NCBI GenBank assembly: GCA_030848545.1
Contig: JAVDCA010000016.1
Location: 95,599 to 159,598 of the forward strand
Direction of reading: 5' to 3'
DNA from: Astrobacterium formosum
Lineage (GTDB): Bacteria > Pseudomonadota > Alphaproteobacteria > Rhizobiales > Xanthobacteraceae
Length of the DNA: 64,000 nt
Positions 23,145 through 33,881 of this stretch are shown in pieces; the stretch's first letter is position 1; each line of letters begins with the position of its first letter. The notes under the pieces were generated by a model that saw only the letters and a program-made list of their open reading frames with translations, was not told the origin of the DNA and made no database searches. The position numbers were made by a program, and so were the translations under genes.

Positions 23145-23552
23145 ATGCGACACGATATGCGACGTTTGCGGATCCTCATCATCGCCGCCGGGGTGATCGG
23201 CGGTGCCGGCCTTGCCCTCGCCCAAGGCGGCGGGGCCAGCGGCGGAGCCGCCGGAGGCGGGGCCGCGACCGGTTCGGGCACGAGTGGTGGCACCAGCATG
23301 GGTGGCACCCCCATCGCGCCGGGTCCGGCCGCCCCGGGGGCCGGCATGACCACGGCACCGACTACCGGCCTCGGCGGCACCTCCACGTCCGGCTCGGGCA
23401 GCACGACGGGGCGTACCGATTCGCGCACCGGCGCACCCTGCGGGACGATCGGCAGCGCCACCTCGCCGAGCGGCATGGGGACCCCGGACATCACCACCGC
23501 GGCGCCGGGCGGCGGCGCGACCGGCGGCACCAACCAGACCGCCGGCTGCTGA
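23145..23552 (+). CDS. Secreted Gly/Thr/Ser-rich low-complexity protein
   Basis: 135 residues: signal peptide (RRLRILIIAAGVIGGAGLALAQ), then a chain almost wholly of Gly, Ala, Ser, Thr and Pro (GGGASGGAAGGGAATGSGTS), ending in a lone Cys at the very C-terminus, with another Cys in GAPCGTIGS. Probably disordered in the periplasm or on the surface. Base composition alone can create such frames in GC-rich DNA, but the signal peptide supports a real gene. Confidence 0.6.
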   Translation: MRHDMRRLRILIIAAGVIGGAGLALAQGGGASGGAAGGGAATGSGTSGGTSMGGTPIAPGPAAPGAGMTTAPTTGLGGTSTSGSGSTTGRTDSRTGAPCGTIGSATSPSGMGTPDITTAAPGGGATGGTNQTAGC

Positions 23553-23673
23553 CGACATTGCGGCTTGGGATCGACGCCGCGCACCGGGGACAGAGGGCTG
23601 CAACCCGCAAAACCGGTATTCCGTCCGGTGGGACATGCTCTATGGTGCGCGGCGTCGATCCCGGAAGGCGGCC

Positions 23674-24426
23674 ATGTCCCAGACCCTGAACCAGCAGACC
23701 TTCGGCGCCCACGCCCGCGAATACATCACCAGCAAGCCGCACGCCAAAGGCGCGAGCCTCGAGCGCATGGTGAGCCTCGCGGGCCCGCAGCCCGGCTGGC
23801 GGGCGCTCGATATCGCGACCGGGGGCGGACATACGGCCTACGCGTTCGCGCCCCATGTGGCGCGCGTGTGGGCCACCGACATCACCGACGAGATGCTCAC
23901 GATCGTGCGTGAGCAGGCCGGCAAGCGCGGCCTCGCCAATTTGCGCGCCGGCTACGCCAAGGCGGAAGCGCTGCCGTTCGAGGACGAGAGTTTCGACCTC
24001 GTCACCTGCCGCATCGCGCCGCACCATTTCGACAGCATCCCGGCCTTCCTGGCGGAGGCATACCGCGTCCTCGTCAAGGGCGGCACCCTGGCGCTGGTCG
24101 ACAATGTGGTACCGGCCGGCACGGTGGGCGACTTCGTCAACGGGTTCGAACGCCTGCGCGACCCCAGCCATCTGCGCGCCTGGACCATGGACGAATGGCG
24201 CGATGCGCTCGTGGCGGAAGGCTTTGCGATCGTGCACGAGGAGGAACTGTCCAAGCTGATGGAGTTCTCCTCGTGGGCGCAGCGCCACGACGCCACCATG
24301 AAGCGGCTGCTGCTCGGCCTCCTCGCCGAGGCGACGCCGGCGGTGCGCGACTTCCTCGATCCGGGCGAGAATTCGACCGGACCGACATTCCGCCTGCGCG
24401 AGGGCCTGTTCATCGCCCGGCGGTGA
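23674..24426 (+). CDS. Class I SAM-dependent methyltransferase (UbiE/Methyltransf_11 type)
   Basis: 250 residues. SAM motif I ALDIATGGGHTAYAFA (about 39-54), motif II acidic residue in VWATDITDEM, post-I ALPFEDESFDLVTCRIAPHHF and motif III VLVKGGTLALVDNVVPAG are in the expected order. The LPFEDESFDLVTCR stretch is typical of UbiE/YcgJ-like enzymes acting on small molecules. The substrate is unknown. ATG 23674 follows GGAAGG; the frame continues upstream but without conservation. Confidence 0.85.
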   Translation: MSQTLNQQTFGAHAREYITSKPHAKGASLERMVSLAGPQPGWRALDIATGGGHTAYAFAPHVARVWATDITDEMLTIVREQAGKRGLANLRAGYAKAEALPFEDESFDLVTCRIAPHHFDSIPAFLAEAYRVLVKGGTLALVDNVVPAGTVGDFVNGFERLRDPSHLRAWTMDEWRDALVAEGFAIVHEEELSKLMEFSSWAQRHDATMKRLLLGLLAEATPAVRDFLDPGENSTGPTFRLREGLFIARR

Positions 24427-24445
24427 CCGGGCGGCGCCCCCCAGC

Positions 24446-25198
24446 TTACGGCTGGGACACCCGCTCGCCGATCCACATGTAAAGCCGCGACGAGATCGCC
24501 ACGAACTGGGTGAGCAGGCCGAACGCCGCGATGCTGCGCACAAGCGACACCAGCACGGCGGCGACGCCGGACTCGCTGCCGATCGCCGCCTGGGCCAGAT
24601 ACGCGACCGTCATCAGCGGCACGCCGGCGATAAGGCCGGTCGCGAAAATGCGCCACAGGTGCCCCCTGGCGTCGGCAAGGGCGTTGGCAACGGTCGCGCC
24701 CGGGGCGTCGACCGCGATGGCCGGAAACAGCAGGGTCAGGCGCAGGCCGAACAGCATCACGCCGATCAGGTAACCCAGGACCGCAAAACCGATCATGCCG
24801 CCGGCTGGCTGTTCGAGATTCGACAAAGGCGGCAGGAAGGCCGGCGCCACCGCAAGCGTCGACAGGACCGCCCAGCACAGGAAATAGCCCTGGGTGCGCC
24901 GGTCGCCGGCCACGATCACATAGTTCTGCATCGTCTCGCCGAGGACGATGTAGCGATGCACCGCGATCAGGAAGGGCGTGATCAGGAGGGTCTGGACGAG
25001 GCCGATCACATAGGCGGCGAGCGTCACGTCGTTGCCCGAGTCGGCGTCGGGCGCGAGCAGCAGGCGCTCGGCCTGGTCGCTGACGACGATGAAAACGAGC
25101 GCCACCGCCATCACCTTGGTCAGGGCGCGGCCCGCATCGGCGACGTCACGATAGGCGAGGCCCACGGCGGCGCCGATGGGAGGCATGGGCTGGGCCAT
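24446..25198 (-). CDS. Polytopic membrane protein of unknown function
   Basis: 250 residues with about six membrane spans (for example VMAVALVFIVVSDQA, YVIGLVQTLLITPFLIAV, GYFLCWAVLSTLAVAPAFL, GMIGFAVLGYLIGVMLFGL, GLIAGVPLMTVAYLAQ, VSLVRSIAAFGLLTQFVAIS). It has the look of an uncharacterised DUF-type integral membrane protein of Hyphomicrobiales; no transporter motif is visible. ATG 25198 is chosen because the conserved-looking hydrophobic part begins soon after, and the longer frame overlaps the control region of the divergent HTH fusion gene. Confidence 0.65.
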   Translation of the reverse strand: MAQPMPPIGAAVGLAYRDVADAGRALTKVMAVALVFIVVSDQAERLLLAPDADSGNDVTLAAYVIGLVQTLLITPFLIAVHRYIVLGETMQNYVIVAGDRRTQGYFLCWAVLSTLAVAPAFLPPLSNLEQPAGGMIGFAVLGYLIGVMLFGLRLTLLFPAIAVDAPGATVANALADARGHLWRIFATGLIAGVPLMTVAYLAQAAIGSESGVAAVLVSLVRSIAAFGLLTQFVAISSRLYMWIGERVSQP

Positions 25199-25403
25199 GG
25201 TGTTCGCGGCGACCTTCGGATTCCAAGGATTCGGGAGATCGTGATAGCGCGTTGCGGCGGCGGAGGCCAGGATGTGGGGGGCAAATTGCCCCATAGGGAA
25301 AAGCCACCAAGGAGCCCCACTCTCTGGAGAGCATGCGCCTTTTCTGACACACTCGGTTGCCGTGACGTGACCTCCCGGGGATCGACAATGCCGTGGAGAA
25401 TCC

Positions 25404-26267
25404 ATGAAGAAAAAGAATAAGGGCGTCATCGACCGCCGGGAAACATTCGATCAGTTCCTGGCTAAGGAGGGTCTTCTCGCCGAGACCGCGGATGCGGCTT
25501 TGAAGGCCATCATCGCCGATCAGATCAAGCTGGCCATGAAAGAAAAGAAATTGACCAAGACCGCCATGGCGGTCCGCATGAAGACGAGCCGCCGACAGCT
25601 CGATCGCCTGCTCGACGCCGACAATCCGTCGGTTACGTTGGCAACGCTGCGGCGTGCGGCGAACACCGTGGGGCAGAAGCTGAGAGTGGAATTGGAGTCT
25701 TCGAGCGAACATCCAATGTGCCTGACAGTTCGCAACACGGAGGACATCGTGAGACATTTTCGCGATGTCGACAGCTCCGCAGCATTCGTCTGCGATTGGC
25801 TTCGAAAGAACAGCGACAAACCTGTGGATTTTCTGTATCGAATGAAATTCGAGCTGGTCGGCAGGCACCCAATTGATGATCACAAAATCAATCTAATCGA
25901 ACAGATCAATCAGACATTCACGTTTGCAACGGCTCTGCTCGCAGCAGACAAGCTACTGGAGCTTCACCCAGGAAAAGTATTCCTCTTGGCTCCCGGAGCA
26001 CACGCAGCGCTGCCTCTCGATATCATGAGCACAGATAGCCTAATCGGCGCCGAAACCTTCGCCGCCGTGGACCCACGCAACAACAACAAGCTCGCAAAGG
26101 ACATAAAAAAACTGCATGGCCGTCCGGAACGGCATCGGTACGTGTTCTTTATGTCTCCGCTTTTTCCAAATACCGAACGACAATTCGAGGTGCCCGCCTT
26201 GAATACGAGAGAGAAGATTCAAATCTGGTCAGTTCATTCCAATTTGAATTTCGATTCGCACAGATAG
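25404..26267 (+). CDS. HTH domain fused to an unrecognised C-terminal domain (possible nuclease-like effector)
   Basis: 287 residues, GGAG 6 bases before the ATG. Residues 1-97 resemble a complete small Cro/C1-type antitoxin/regulator (IKLAMKEKKLTKTAMAVRMKTSRRQLDRLL, then VTLATLRRAANTVGQKLRVEL). Residues 108-287 form a separate domain with Glu166 in a helix (INLIEQINQTFTFATALLAADKLL), Asp206 (LPLDIMS), Glu217 (GAETFAAVDP), NNNKLAKDIKKL and RYVFFMSPLF. The Asp/Glu/Lys pattern recalls PD-(D/E)XK nuclease folds, but no exact ExK is present, so that is only a suggestion. Codon use is markedly AT-richer than the neighbours, pointing to horizontal acquisition. No obvious partner toxin is adjacent. 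Confidence 0.75.
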   Translation: MKKKNKGVIDRRETFDQFLAKEGLLAETADAALKAIIADQIKLAMKEKKLTKTAMAVRMKTSRRQLDRLLDADNPSVTLATLRRAANTVGQKLRVELESSSEHPMCLTVRNTEDIVRHFRDVDSSAAFVCDWLRKNSDKPVDFLYRMKFELVGRHPIDDHKINLIEQINQTFTFATALLAADKLLELHPGKVFLLAPGAHAALPLDIMSTDSLIGAETFAAVDPRNNNKLAKDIKKLHGRPERHRYVFFMSPLFPNTERQFEVPALNTREKIQIWSVHSNLNFDSHR

Positions 26268-26309
26268 TCTTGAAACCGACTTATACTGGCCAATGGACGG
26301 ACCCTGTCA

Positions 26310-26472
26310 CCCTCATCCTGAGGAGCGCTCCTCTTGGAGCGCGTCTCGAAGGATGTGGCCGCCCCCTATGTCGGGTTTACCCGACATAGGAACTCAACGA
26401 AGTCCAAGTCGGCTATAGCCGACTTGGATGCCTTCGAGACGGGCGCAAAGAGCGCCCTCCTCAGGACGAGGG
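26310..26472. repeat. 163-bp nested palindromic element
   Basis: The outer arms pair CCTCATCCTGAGGAGCGCTC with AGCGCCCTCCTCAGGACGAGG, and further in GTCTCGAAGG with CCTTCGAGAC. Two perfect inner hairpins sit at 26365-26390 (CCTATGTCGGG/CCCGACATAGG) and 26404-26427 (CCAAGTCGGCT/AGCCGACTTGG). It fills the gap between the HTH fusion gene and the VWA gene. No open frame or transposase is associated; it may be a non-autonomous mobile repeat and could form a strong terminator. Confidence 0.85.
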
Positions 26473-26557
26473 CGGATCGAGTGTATTCATGGGCATACAG
26501 ACATTAGTGGCGGCAGAGGCGGATAGAGTTCTTCCGAGAGCAAATCGACGCTGCTTT

Positions 26558-27733
26558 TTACCTCACCAATTCCCGCATACCCCGGTCGAGCCCTTCGAGC
26601 GTCAAGGGATACATCCGTCCCGCCATCAATTGCTGCACGATCCGGATCGATTGGGTGAATTCCCATTGGCGCTCCGGCACCGGGTTCAGCCAGACGCAGG
26701 CCGGATAGGTCTTGGTCACGCGTTCGAGCCAGACCTGCCCCGCTTCCGGATTGGAGTGCTCCACCGAGCCGTCCGGCACCAAGATCTCGTAGGGGCTCAT
26801 GGAGGCGTCGCCGACGAAGATAACCTTGTAGTCGTGCGGGTAGGTATGCAGCACGTCCCAGGTCGACGAATACATGTCGTAGCGGCGCCGGTTCTCCTTC
26901 CACACGCGCTCATAGAGGCAGTTGTGGAAGTAGAAGTGCTCCATGTGCTTGAACTCGGTGCGCGCCGCCGAAAACAGTTCCTCGGTCGCCTTGACGTGCC
27001 AGTCCATGGAGCCGCCGACGTCGAAGAACAACAAGACCTTGACGGCGTTGTGCCGCTGCGGCCGCATCTGGAGGTCGAGGAAGCCCTTGCGGGCGGTCTC
27101 CTGGATGGTGTGGTCGAGATCGAGCTCGTCGGGCGCGCCGGTGCGGGCGAATACGCGCAGGCGCCGCAACGCCACCTTGATGTTGCGGGTGCCCAGCTCG
27201 ACGTCGCCGTCGAGATCCTTGAACTCGCGCCGGTCCCACACCTTGACGGCGCGGAAATTGCGATTCCGGTCCTGGCCGATGCGCACGCCTTCGGGATTGT
27301 AGCCATAGGCGCCGAAGGGCGATGTGCCGGCGGTGCCGATCCACTTGCTGCCGCCCTGGTGGCGGCCCTTCTGTTCGGCGAGGCGCTGGCGCAACGCCTC
27401 CAGGACCTTGTCGAGCCCGCCCATGGCCGCGATCTGGCGCTTCTCCTCCTCGGTAAGGTGCTTTTCGGCGAGCTTTTTGAGCCATTCCGCCGGGATATCG
27501 ACACTCGCGGCATCGGCGAGATGGTCGAGCCCCTTGAAGACCTGGCCGAAGACGCGGTCGAACTTATCGAGATTGCGCTCGTCCTTCACCAGCGCGGCGC
27601 GGGACAGATAATAAAAGTCCTCCACCCGCCGGCCGGCGAGGTCCTTGTCCATCGCCTCGAGCAGGGTCAGGTATTCGCGCAGAGTCACCGGTACGCCGGC
27701 GGAGCGCAGTTCGCTGAAAAAGGTGGTCAGCAT
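26558..27733 (-). CDS. CoxE-like von Willebrand factor A domain protein
   Basis: 391 residues. The C-terminal half carries a VWA fold with the metal-ion site DVGGSMD (about 242-248, DxGxS) and later VIFVGDASMSPYEI. The N-terminal half is the helical region typical of CoxE-type proteins. These partner with MoxR/CoxD ATPases in assembling metalloenzymes. The cognate ATPase is probably the gene at 10054-10899, which is unusual since the two normally sit side by side. Upstream is a 203-base gap to the divergent membrane gene. Confidence 0.88.
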   Translation of the reverse strand: MLTTFFSELRSAGVPVTLREYLTLLEAMDKDLAGRRVEDFYYLSRAALVKDERNLDKFDRVFGQVFKGLDHLADAASVDIPAEWLKKLAEKHLTEEEKRQIAAMGGLDKVLEALRQRLAEQKGRHQGGSKWIGTAGTSPFGAYGYNPEGVRIGQDRNRNFRAVKVWDRREFKDLDGDVELGTRNIKVALRRLRVFARTGAPDELDLDHTIQETARKGFLDLQMRPQRHNAVKVLLFFDVGGSMDWHVKATEELFSAARTEFKHMEHFYFHNCLYERVWKENRRRYDMYSSTWDVLHTYPHDYKVIFVGDASMSPYEILVPDGSVEHSNPEAGQVWLERVTKTYPACVWLNPVPERQWEFTQSIRIVQQLMAGRMYPLTLEGLDRGMRELVR

Positions 27734-27936
27734 CGCCCATGACCCTGCGGCCGGCGGGGCGACGGCGTCAAGACCGGCCTCGGAGGAGGTCGGCGCCGGC
27801 GTGCAATGTCGCAGGCGTCGAACTTTCCCGACCCGGCAGGATTATTGCATTTGGTTTCATCACGTCATGGACTCGGCAGGTCGGCCGTGGCCATGATGAT
27901 TGTCCGTGCCGCCCTGGGGGCGACCAGGGGCTGGGG

Positions 27937-29322
27937 ATGTCGGAAACGCTCACGTCTGTAACGACCGGCGCAGCCGCGGCGGCGCCGAGGTTTGGTTTGT
28001 CGACCGTCCTCGTCGGGGTGGGGGCCAGCGCGGCATTCGTCCTGCCGGCGGTGTGGAATGGTTTTCCGCTGGTTTTCCATGACAGCGGCGGCTATTTCGC
28101 CGCCTTCATGGGCCGCGAATTGGGCTTCGGGCGGTCGGCCGCCTATGGCGCCTTCCTGGCCGTGGGCCTGCCGCTCGCCTTCTGGCCCGCAATCGTCGTC
28201 CAAGCCTTCGTGACGGCGTGGCTCATCCTGGCGACGCTGCGCGCCCATGGCATCGTCCGGCCGGCGGTGACCGCGGCCGTCCTGGTTTTCCTGGCCGCGG
28301 CCACGTCCTTGCCCTGGTACACGGCCCAGCTCATGCCCGATCTGTGGGCAGCGCTGGCCGTGCTCGCCATCTATCTCCTCGCCTTTCGCCCGCCGCCGCG
28401 GATGGCGGAACGATTAGCCCTGGTCGCCGTCGTCGCTTTCGCGGTCGCCGGCCATATGGCGACGCAAGGGCTCACGACCGGCCTCATCGTCGTCCTGGCG
28501 GCGGCCCGCCTTGCCGGCGGCCGGCTCGGCATCGAACGGCCGGCGCTGGCGTGGCCGACGGCGGCCGTCGCGGCCGGCCTGATCGCGGCGCTCGCCTCCA
28601 ACTACGCCATTGCGGGCCGGTTCGCCTTCACGCCCGGCGGCAGCAATTTTCTGTTCGCCCGCCTCGTCCACACCGGCATCGCGGCCCGCTATCTCGACGA
28701 CAACTGCCCCGATCCGAGCCTGGAACTGTGCAAGTTCCGCCGCGCGCTGCCGACCCTCGGCGAAGACTGGCTGTGGGAGCCCGACAGTCCGCTCAATCGC
28801 GATCTCGGCGGCTGGGAGGTGTTCGCCCCGGAGGCGGAGCGCATCGTCACCGAGAGCCTTGTCGACTATCCGCTGGTCCATCTGGGCGCCGCCCTCGCCG
28901 GCACCGCCGAGCAGTTCGTCAAGTTCGATACCGGCGACGGGCTCGTCTCGTGGACCTGGAGCACCCACTACGAAATGGAGCGGCTGGCGCCGCAGCTTCT
29001 GCCCGTCTTCAAAGCGGCGCGCCAGCAGCAGGACGGGTTCGACCTCTCGGCCGTCAATCTCCTGCATCTGCCGGTCGCCTTCGCCTCCCTCCTGGGCCTC
29101 GGTGTGGTGCTGGTCGCGGCGCGGCGCCTGCCCGCCCCGACCTCGACACTGGCCGGCTTCGTCCTCGTGGCCCTCCTCGGCAATGCGGCGATCTGCGGGG
29201 CCTTGTCGATCCCCAATGCACGCTACCAGAGCCGCGTCGTCTGGCTCGCCCCCTTTGCCCTCGCGGTAGCCGTCGCGGGCCTGCGCCGGCGGTCCGAGGC
29301 TACGGTACCGGCGCAGGCCTGA
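27937..29322 (+). CDS. Large polytopic membrane protein, unknown function
   Basis: 461 residues with about nine to ten membrane spans. The N-terminal loop WNGFPLVFHDSGGYFA and the periplasmic segment DDNCPDPSLELCKFRRALPTLGEDWLWEPDSP (two Cys, many Asp/Glu/Trp) recall GT-C-type membrane enzymes, in which an acidic residue after the first span is catalytic, but I cannot assign the family. The start ATG 27937 follows GGGG and precedes the first hydrophobic segment. It is followed after 134 bases by the secreted SGNH hydrolase on the same strand, possibly the same unit. Confidence 0.7.
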   Translation: MSETLTSVTTGAAAAAPRFGLSTVLVGVGASAAFVLPAVWNGFPLVFHDSGGYFAAFMGRELGFGRSAAYGAFLAVGLPLAFWPAIVVQAFVTAWLILATLRAHGIVRPAVTAAVLVFLAAATSLPWYTAQLMPDLWAALAVLAIYLLAFRPPPRMAERLALVAVVAFAVAGHMATQGLTTGLIVVLAAARLAGGRLGIERPALAWPTAAVAAGLIAALASNYAIAGRFAFTPGGSNFLFARLVHTGIAARYLDDNCPDPSLELCKFRRALPTLGEDWLWEPDSPLNRDLGGWEVFAPEAERIVTESLVDYPLVHLGAALAGTAEQFVKFDTGDGLVSWTWSTHYEMERLAPQLLPVFKAARQQQDGFDLSAVNLLHLPVAFASLLGLGVVLVAARRLPAPTSTLAGFVLVALLGNAAICGALSIPNARYQSRVVWLAPFALAVAVAGLRRRSEATVPAQA

Positions 29323-29456
29323 GGTGCTGACACACCTCCGGCGGCGGCCAGCTCGGCCGGCCTCGGCAGCAGCCGCCCGCCCTCCGTCATGCTCCTGCCG
29401 TGTTCTTGCCGCGCATTGCCGGCTAATCTCGCCGGACTATTTTCACGAGGAACCAG

Positions 29457-31475
29457 ATGGTCCTTTCGAAGCTCCGCGCCGGGCTCGTCGCCGGCGCGCT
29501 CGCGATTGTCGCCGGTCCCGGCGTCACCCCGGTCCTGGCCCAGATTTCGATCCTGCCTCCGGCTCCGGCCCCGGAGGCGGCGGCGGATGTCACCGTGGTC
29601 TGGGAGGTCAAGAACCGCTTCCGCCTGTTCCGCGACGAGAAGGATTTTCGCCGCCACGTCGCCGCTAGCCAGGCCGGTAGCGTGCTCGCCGCCGAGCAGC
29701 TGATGGCGCGCGAGAGCGACGGCCGTGGCTGGGCCCGCGACATGGTCACCCGCCTGTGCGTCGACGGTGCCGGCCGCATCACCGACACCTGCACGCGCGA
29801 CGGCGCACGCGAATCCTACCTCGCTCCCGCCGACCACCGCGTAGTGGTGCGCACGAGCGGGGCACTCGAACCCGGCTCGGTGTGTGCCTGGACCTTCGAG
29901 GACGGCGAAAGCGCCGCCCAGACCGCCACGCTCGATTGCGGCGAGGAGGTCATCCTGCGCGCCCGCTATGGGCTCACGACCAACGTCACGGTCGACGTCA
30001 CGCCGCCCGGTGGCACGCCGAAACGCGCCACCACCGAGATCGCCGTGCGCGACCTCCTCGTCGCCGGCTTGGGGGATTCCATCGCCTCCGGGGAAGGCAA
30101 TCCCGACCGGCCGGTGGCGCTCGCCGACGACGGCTTCTGCTTTCGCACCTTCGCGGCCGGCAGCGAGTATTTCCGCCCCGGCCGCGTCGGCTTCAAGGGC
30201 GACAAGTCGTGCGAGGGCGCGCGCGGAGCCGCGAATGACATGTCCGAGTGGTCGCGCCTGTCGGCGCGCTGGATGAGTTCCGCCTGCCACCGCTCGCTCT
30301 ACAGCTACCAATTGCGGGCGGCGTTGGCGCTTGCGATCGAGAACCCGCACCTCGCCGTCACATTCCTGCCGCTGGCCTGCACCGGCGCGACCATCGATGT
30401 CGGCCTGTTCGGCGCCCAGCGCGCCCGCGAACTCACCTGCGGCGCCAACACGTCGAGCACCTGTCCGACCTCGATGCCGGGCCAGCTCGGCGCGCTCGCC
30501 GACCTGCTCGCCCGCGCCAAGCGCACCCAGCCGGACCGGCAGATCGACCTCGTCTACCTGACCATCGGAGCGAACGACATCAACTTCTCCGGCCTGGTCG
30601 CGAACGTCATGATCGAAGCGACGGCGGAACGCGCCCTGTTCCGCCGCGCCGGCATCATCGCCAACATCGACGATGCGCGCTCAGCGCTGCAAGGCGATCT
30701 GCCGGAGGATTTCGCCCGCCTGCGGGCGGCCCTCAAACCGCTGGTCGGCCGCCTCGACAAGGTCGTCTACGTACCCTACGCCAATCCCGCCATCGGTGAG
30801 AACGGCCGCGCCTGCCCGTCATCGCGGGACGGCTTCGACGTCCATCCCGCTTTCGGGATCGACGGCGCCCGCCTCGCGCGCACCATCGGCTTCGTGCAGG
30901 ACACGTTCCTGCCGCGCCTGAAGGCCCTGGCGACCTGCAGCGACGGCGTGCGCTGCGGCGACGACGAACGCATGAGCGTCGCCGACAGCCACCAGGAGAG
31001 CTTCGCCGAGCACGGCCTGTGCGCGCGCACCGACGCCGATCCGGACTTCGACCGCGCCTGCTTCATGCGCGACGGCAAGAGTTTCACCGCGAGCCTCATC
31101 GAGGGTGCCACCGAGCCGCTCGCCTGCGGCCATGCGGCGAGCGAGTTCCGCCCCTACGCATCGCGGGCGCGCTGGATCCGCACCGCCAACGACAGCTATT
31201 TCGCCGCCATGACTTTTCCGGAAGGCGTGTCGTCGTTGCGGCCGAGCGACCTGCACGACGCCACCTGGGGCATTCTCTCCGCCGTCTACGGCGGCGCCGT
31301 ACATCCCACCGCCGAAGGCCATGCCGCCATGGCGGACGCAGCGCTCGCGGTCTCGCGCAGCGTGCTGCGGCTGGCACCGGCGCAGGACGTCCTGAGCGCG
31401 CCGTTGCCGAGCCTACCGCTGCCCGCGGTCGGCACGCAGGGGATCGGCGAGATCGCGCCGCCGGCGATCCGATAA
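29457..31475 (+). CDS. Secreted SGNH/GDSL-type hydrolase with N-terminal extra domain
   Basis: 672 residues, long for the family. Signal peptide MVLSKLRAGLVAGALAIVAGPGVTPVLAQ. Residues 40-195 form a Cys-containing beta-type domain. The hydrolase begins at about 200: block I GLGDSIASGEG with nucleophile Ser208, block III TIGANDINF (near 373) and block V HPTAEGHAAM (near 619, catalytic His). Many cysteines (for example ACHRS, PLACTG, LTCG, STCPTS) suggest several disulfides and a periplasmic or extracellular place. SGNH enzymes deacylate lipids, glycans or peptides; the substrate here is unknown. Confidence 0.88.
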   Translation: MVLSKLRAGLVAGALAIVAGPGVTPVLAQISILPPAPAPEAAADVTVVWEVKNRFRLFRDEKDFRRHVAASQAGSVLAAEQLMARESDGRGWARDMVTRLCVDGAGRITDTCTRDGARESYLAPADHRVVVRTSGALEPGSVCAWTFEDGESAAQTATLDCGEEVILRARYGLTTNVTVDVTPPGGTPKRATTEIAVRDLLVAGLGDSIASGEGNPDRPVALADDGFCFRTFAAGSEYFRPGRVGFKGDKSCEGARGAANDMSEWSRLSARWMSSACHRSLYSYQLRAALALAIENPHLAVTFLPLACTGATIDVGLFGAQRARELTCGANTSSTCPTSMPGQLGALADLLARAKRTQPDRQIDLVYLTIGANDINFSGLVANVMIEATAERALFRRAGIIANIDDARSALQGDLPEDFARLRAALKPLVGRLDKVVYVPYANPAIGENGRACPSSRDGFDVHPAFGIDGARLARTIGFVQDTFLPRLKALATCSDGVRCGDDERMSVADSHQESFAEHGLCARTDADPDFDRACFMRDGKSFTASLIEGATEPLACGHAASEFRPYASRARWIRTANDSYFAAMTFPEGVSSLRPSDLHDATWGILSAVYGGAVHPTAEGHAAMADAALAVSRSVLRLAPAQDVLSAPLPSLPLPAVGTQGIGEIAPPAIR

Positions 31476-31539
31476 GGCACGCGCGCGCAGCGCCCTGCCG
31501 GGTCCAGCGCAGACCGCCGGTGACGGAGTAACGGGATCG

Positions 31540-33199
<1,660 letters not shown>

Positions 33200-33283
33200 A
33201 CGCCTCTTCTCGAAAGAGGAACAACCGGGAGCGCCTCCTGTCACCGGATCGCGCGGCGAGCCCGCAGTGCGCCCCTAAATAAC

Positions 33284-33310
33284 CGGCCGGCGTCCGGGAG
33301 GGCGCCGGCT
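33284..33310. terminator. Hairpin between convergent thioesterase and ferredoxin genes
   Basis: GCCGGCG and CGCCGGC pair around a 10-base loop. No T-run follows, so termination is only suggested by its position between convergent genes. Confidence 0.35.
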
Positions 33311-33395
33311 TGGTGTCTTGCATGCAGGGATCGTTACCCGCGCGGTTTGCACGCTGGGCGCGAGCAGCGAAGCTTCGTCCTTGAGTCTTCCCGGC

Positions 33396-33716
33396 TTATG
33401 CCTGTCGGACCGGAGTACGGACGACGAGGCCGTCGAGGTCGTTGGTGACCTTGATCTGACAGGATAGGCGCGAGTTCGGCCGCACGTCGTAGCCGAAGTC
33501 CAGCATGTCCTCTTCCATGGGCGAGGGTGCGCCGGTCTTTTCGCGCCATTCCTCGTCCACATAGACATGGCAGGTGGCGCAGGCACAGGCGCCGCCGCAC
33601 TCGGCTTCGACGCCGGGGACGCCGTTCTTCAGGGCAGCTTCCATGACGGTCGAGCCAATCTCGGTCTCGACGGTACGGGAGGTATCGGCTGTATCGATGA
33701 ACGTGATTTTCGGCAT
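33396..33716 (-). CDS. [2Fe-2S] ferredoxin, adrenodoxin type
   Basis: 106 residues. Cluster ligands are Cys40, Cys46, Cys49 and Cys86 (C-x5-C-x2-C ... C), with the adrenodoxin-type context [16 protein letters not shown] and RLSCQI. It carries single electrons to cytochrome P450s, Rieske oxygenases or iron-sulfur assembly. It is not in an isc cluster, so a dedicated redox partner role is likely, with the reductase at 31540-32568 as probable donor. ATG 33716 matches the family start; the ribosome site is weak. Confidence 0.94.
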   Translation of the reverse strand: MPKITFIDTADTSRTVETEIGSTVMEAALKNGVPGVEAECGGACACATCHVYVDEEWREKTGAPSPMEEDMLDFGYDVRPNSRLSCQIKVTNDLDGLVVRTPVRQA

Positions 33717-33881
33717 GGTCTTGTGAAAAAAGAGCGGCAAACCGCCGGCCGGATGGACGGCGCGCTTCCTATACCGGCTAGAATGTGGTGACGCCAGTGC
33801 AAGCCACAACGGGGCAGTTAGCCATCCGTCGCATGCGGGGCCGGTTCGCCGTCCTGGAGCGAGATGAAGCCCGGGCGCGAC

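Noticed and set aside
25404..26267. Ordinary toxin-antitoxin pair (HigBA-like)
   Set aside because: The HTH part is fused to the C-terminal domain in one frame, and no separate toxin gene lies on either side.
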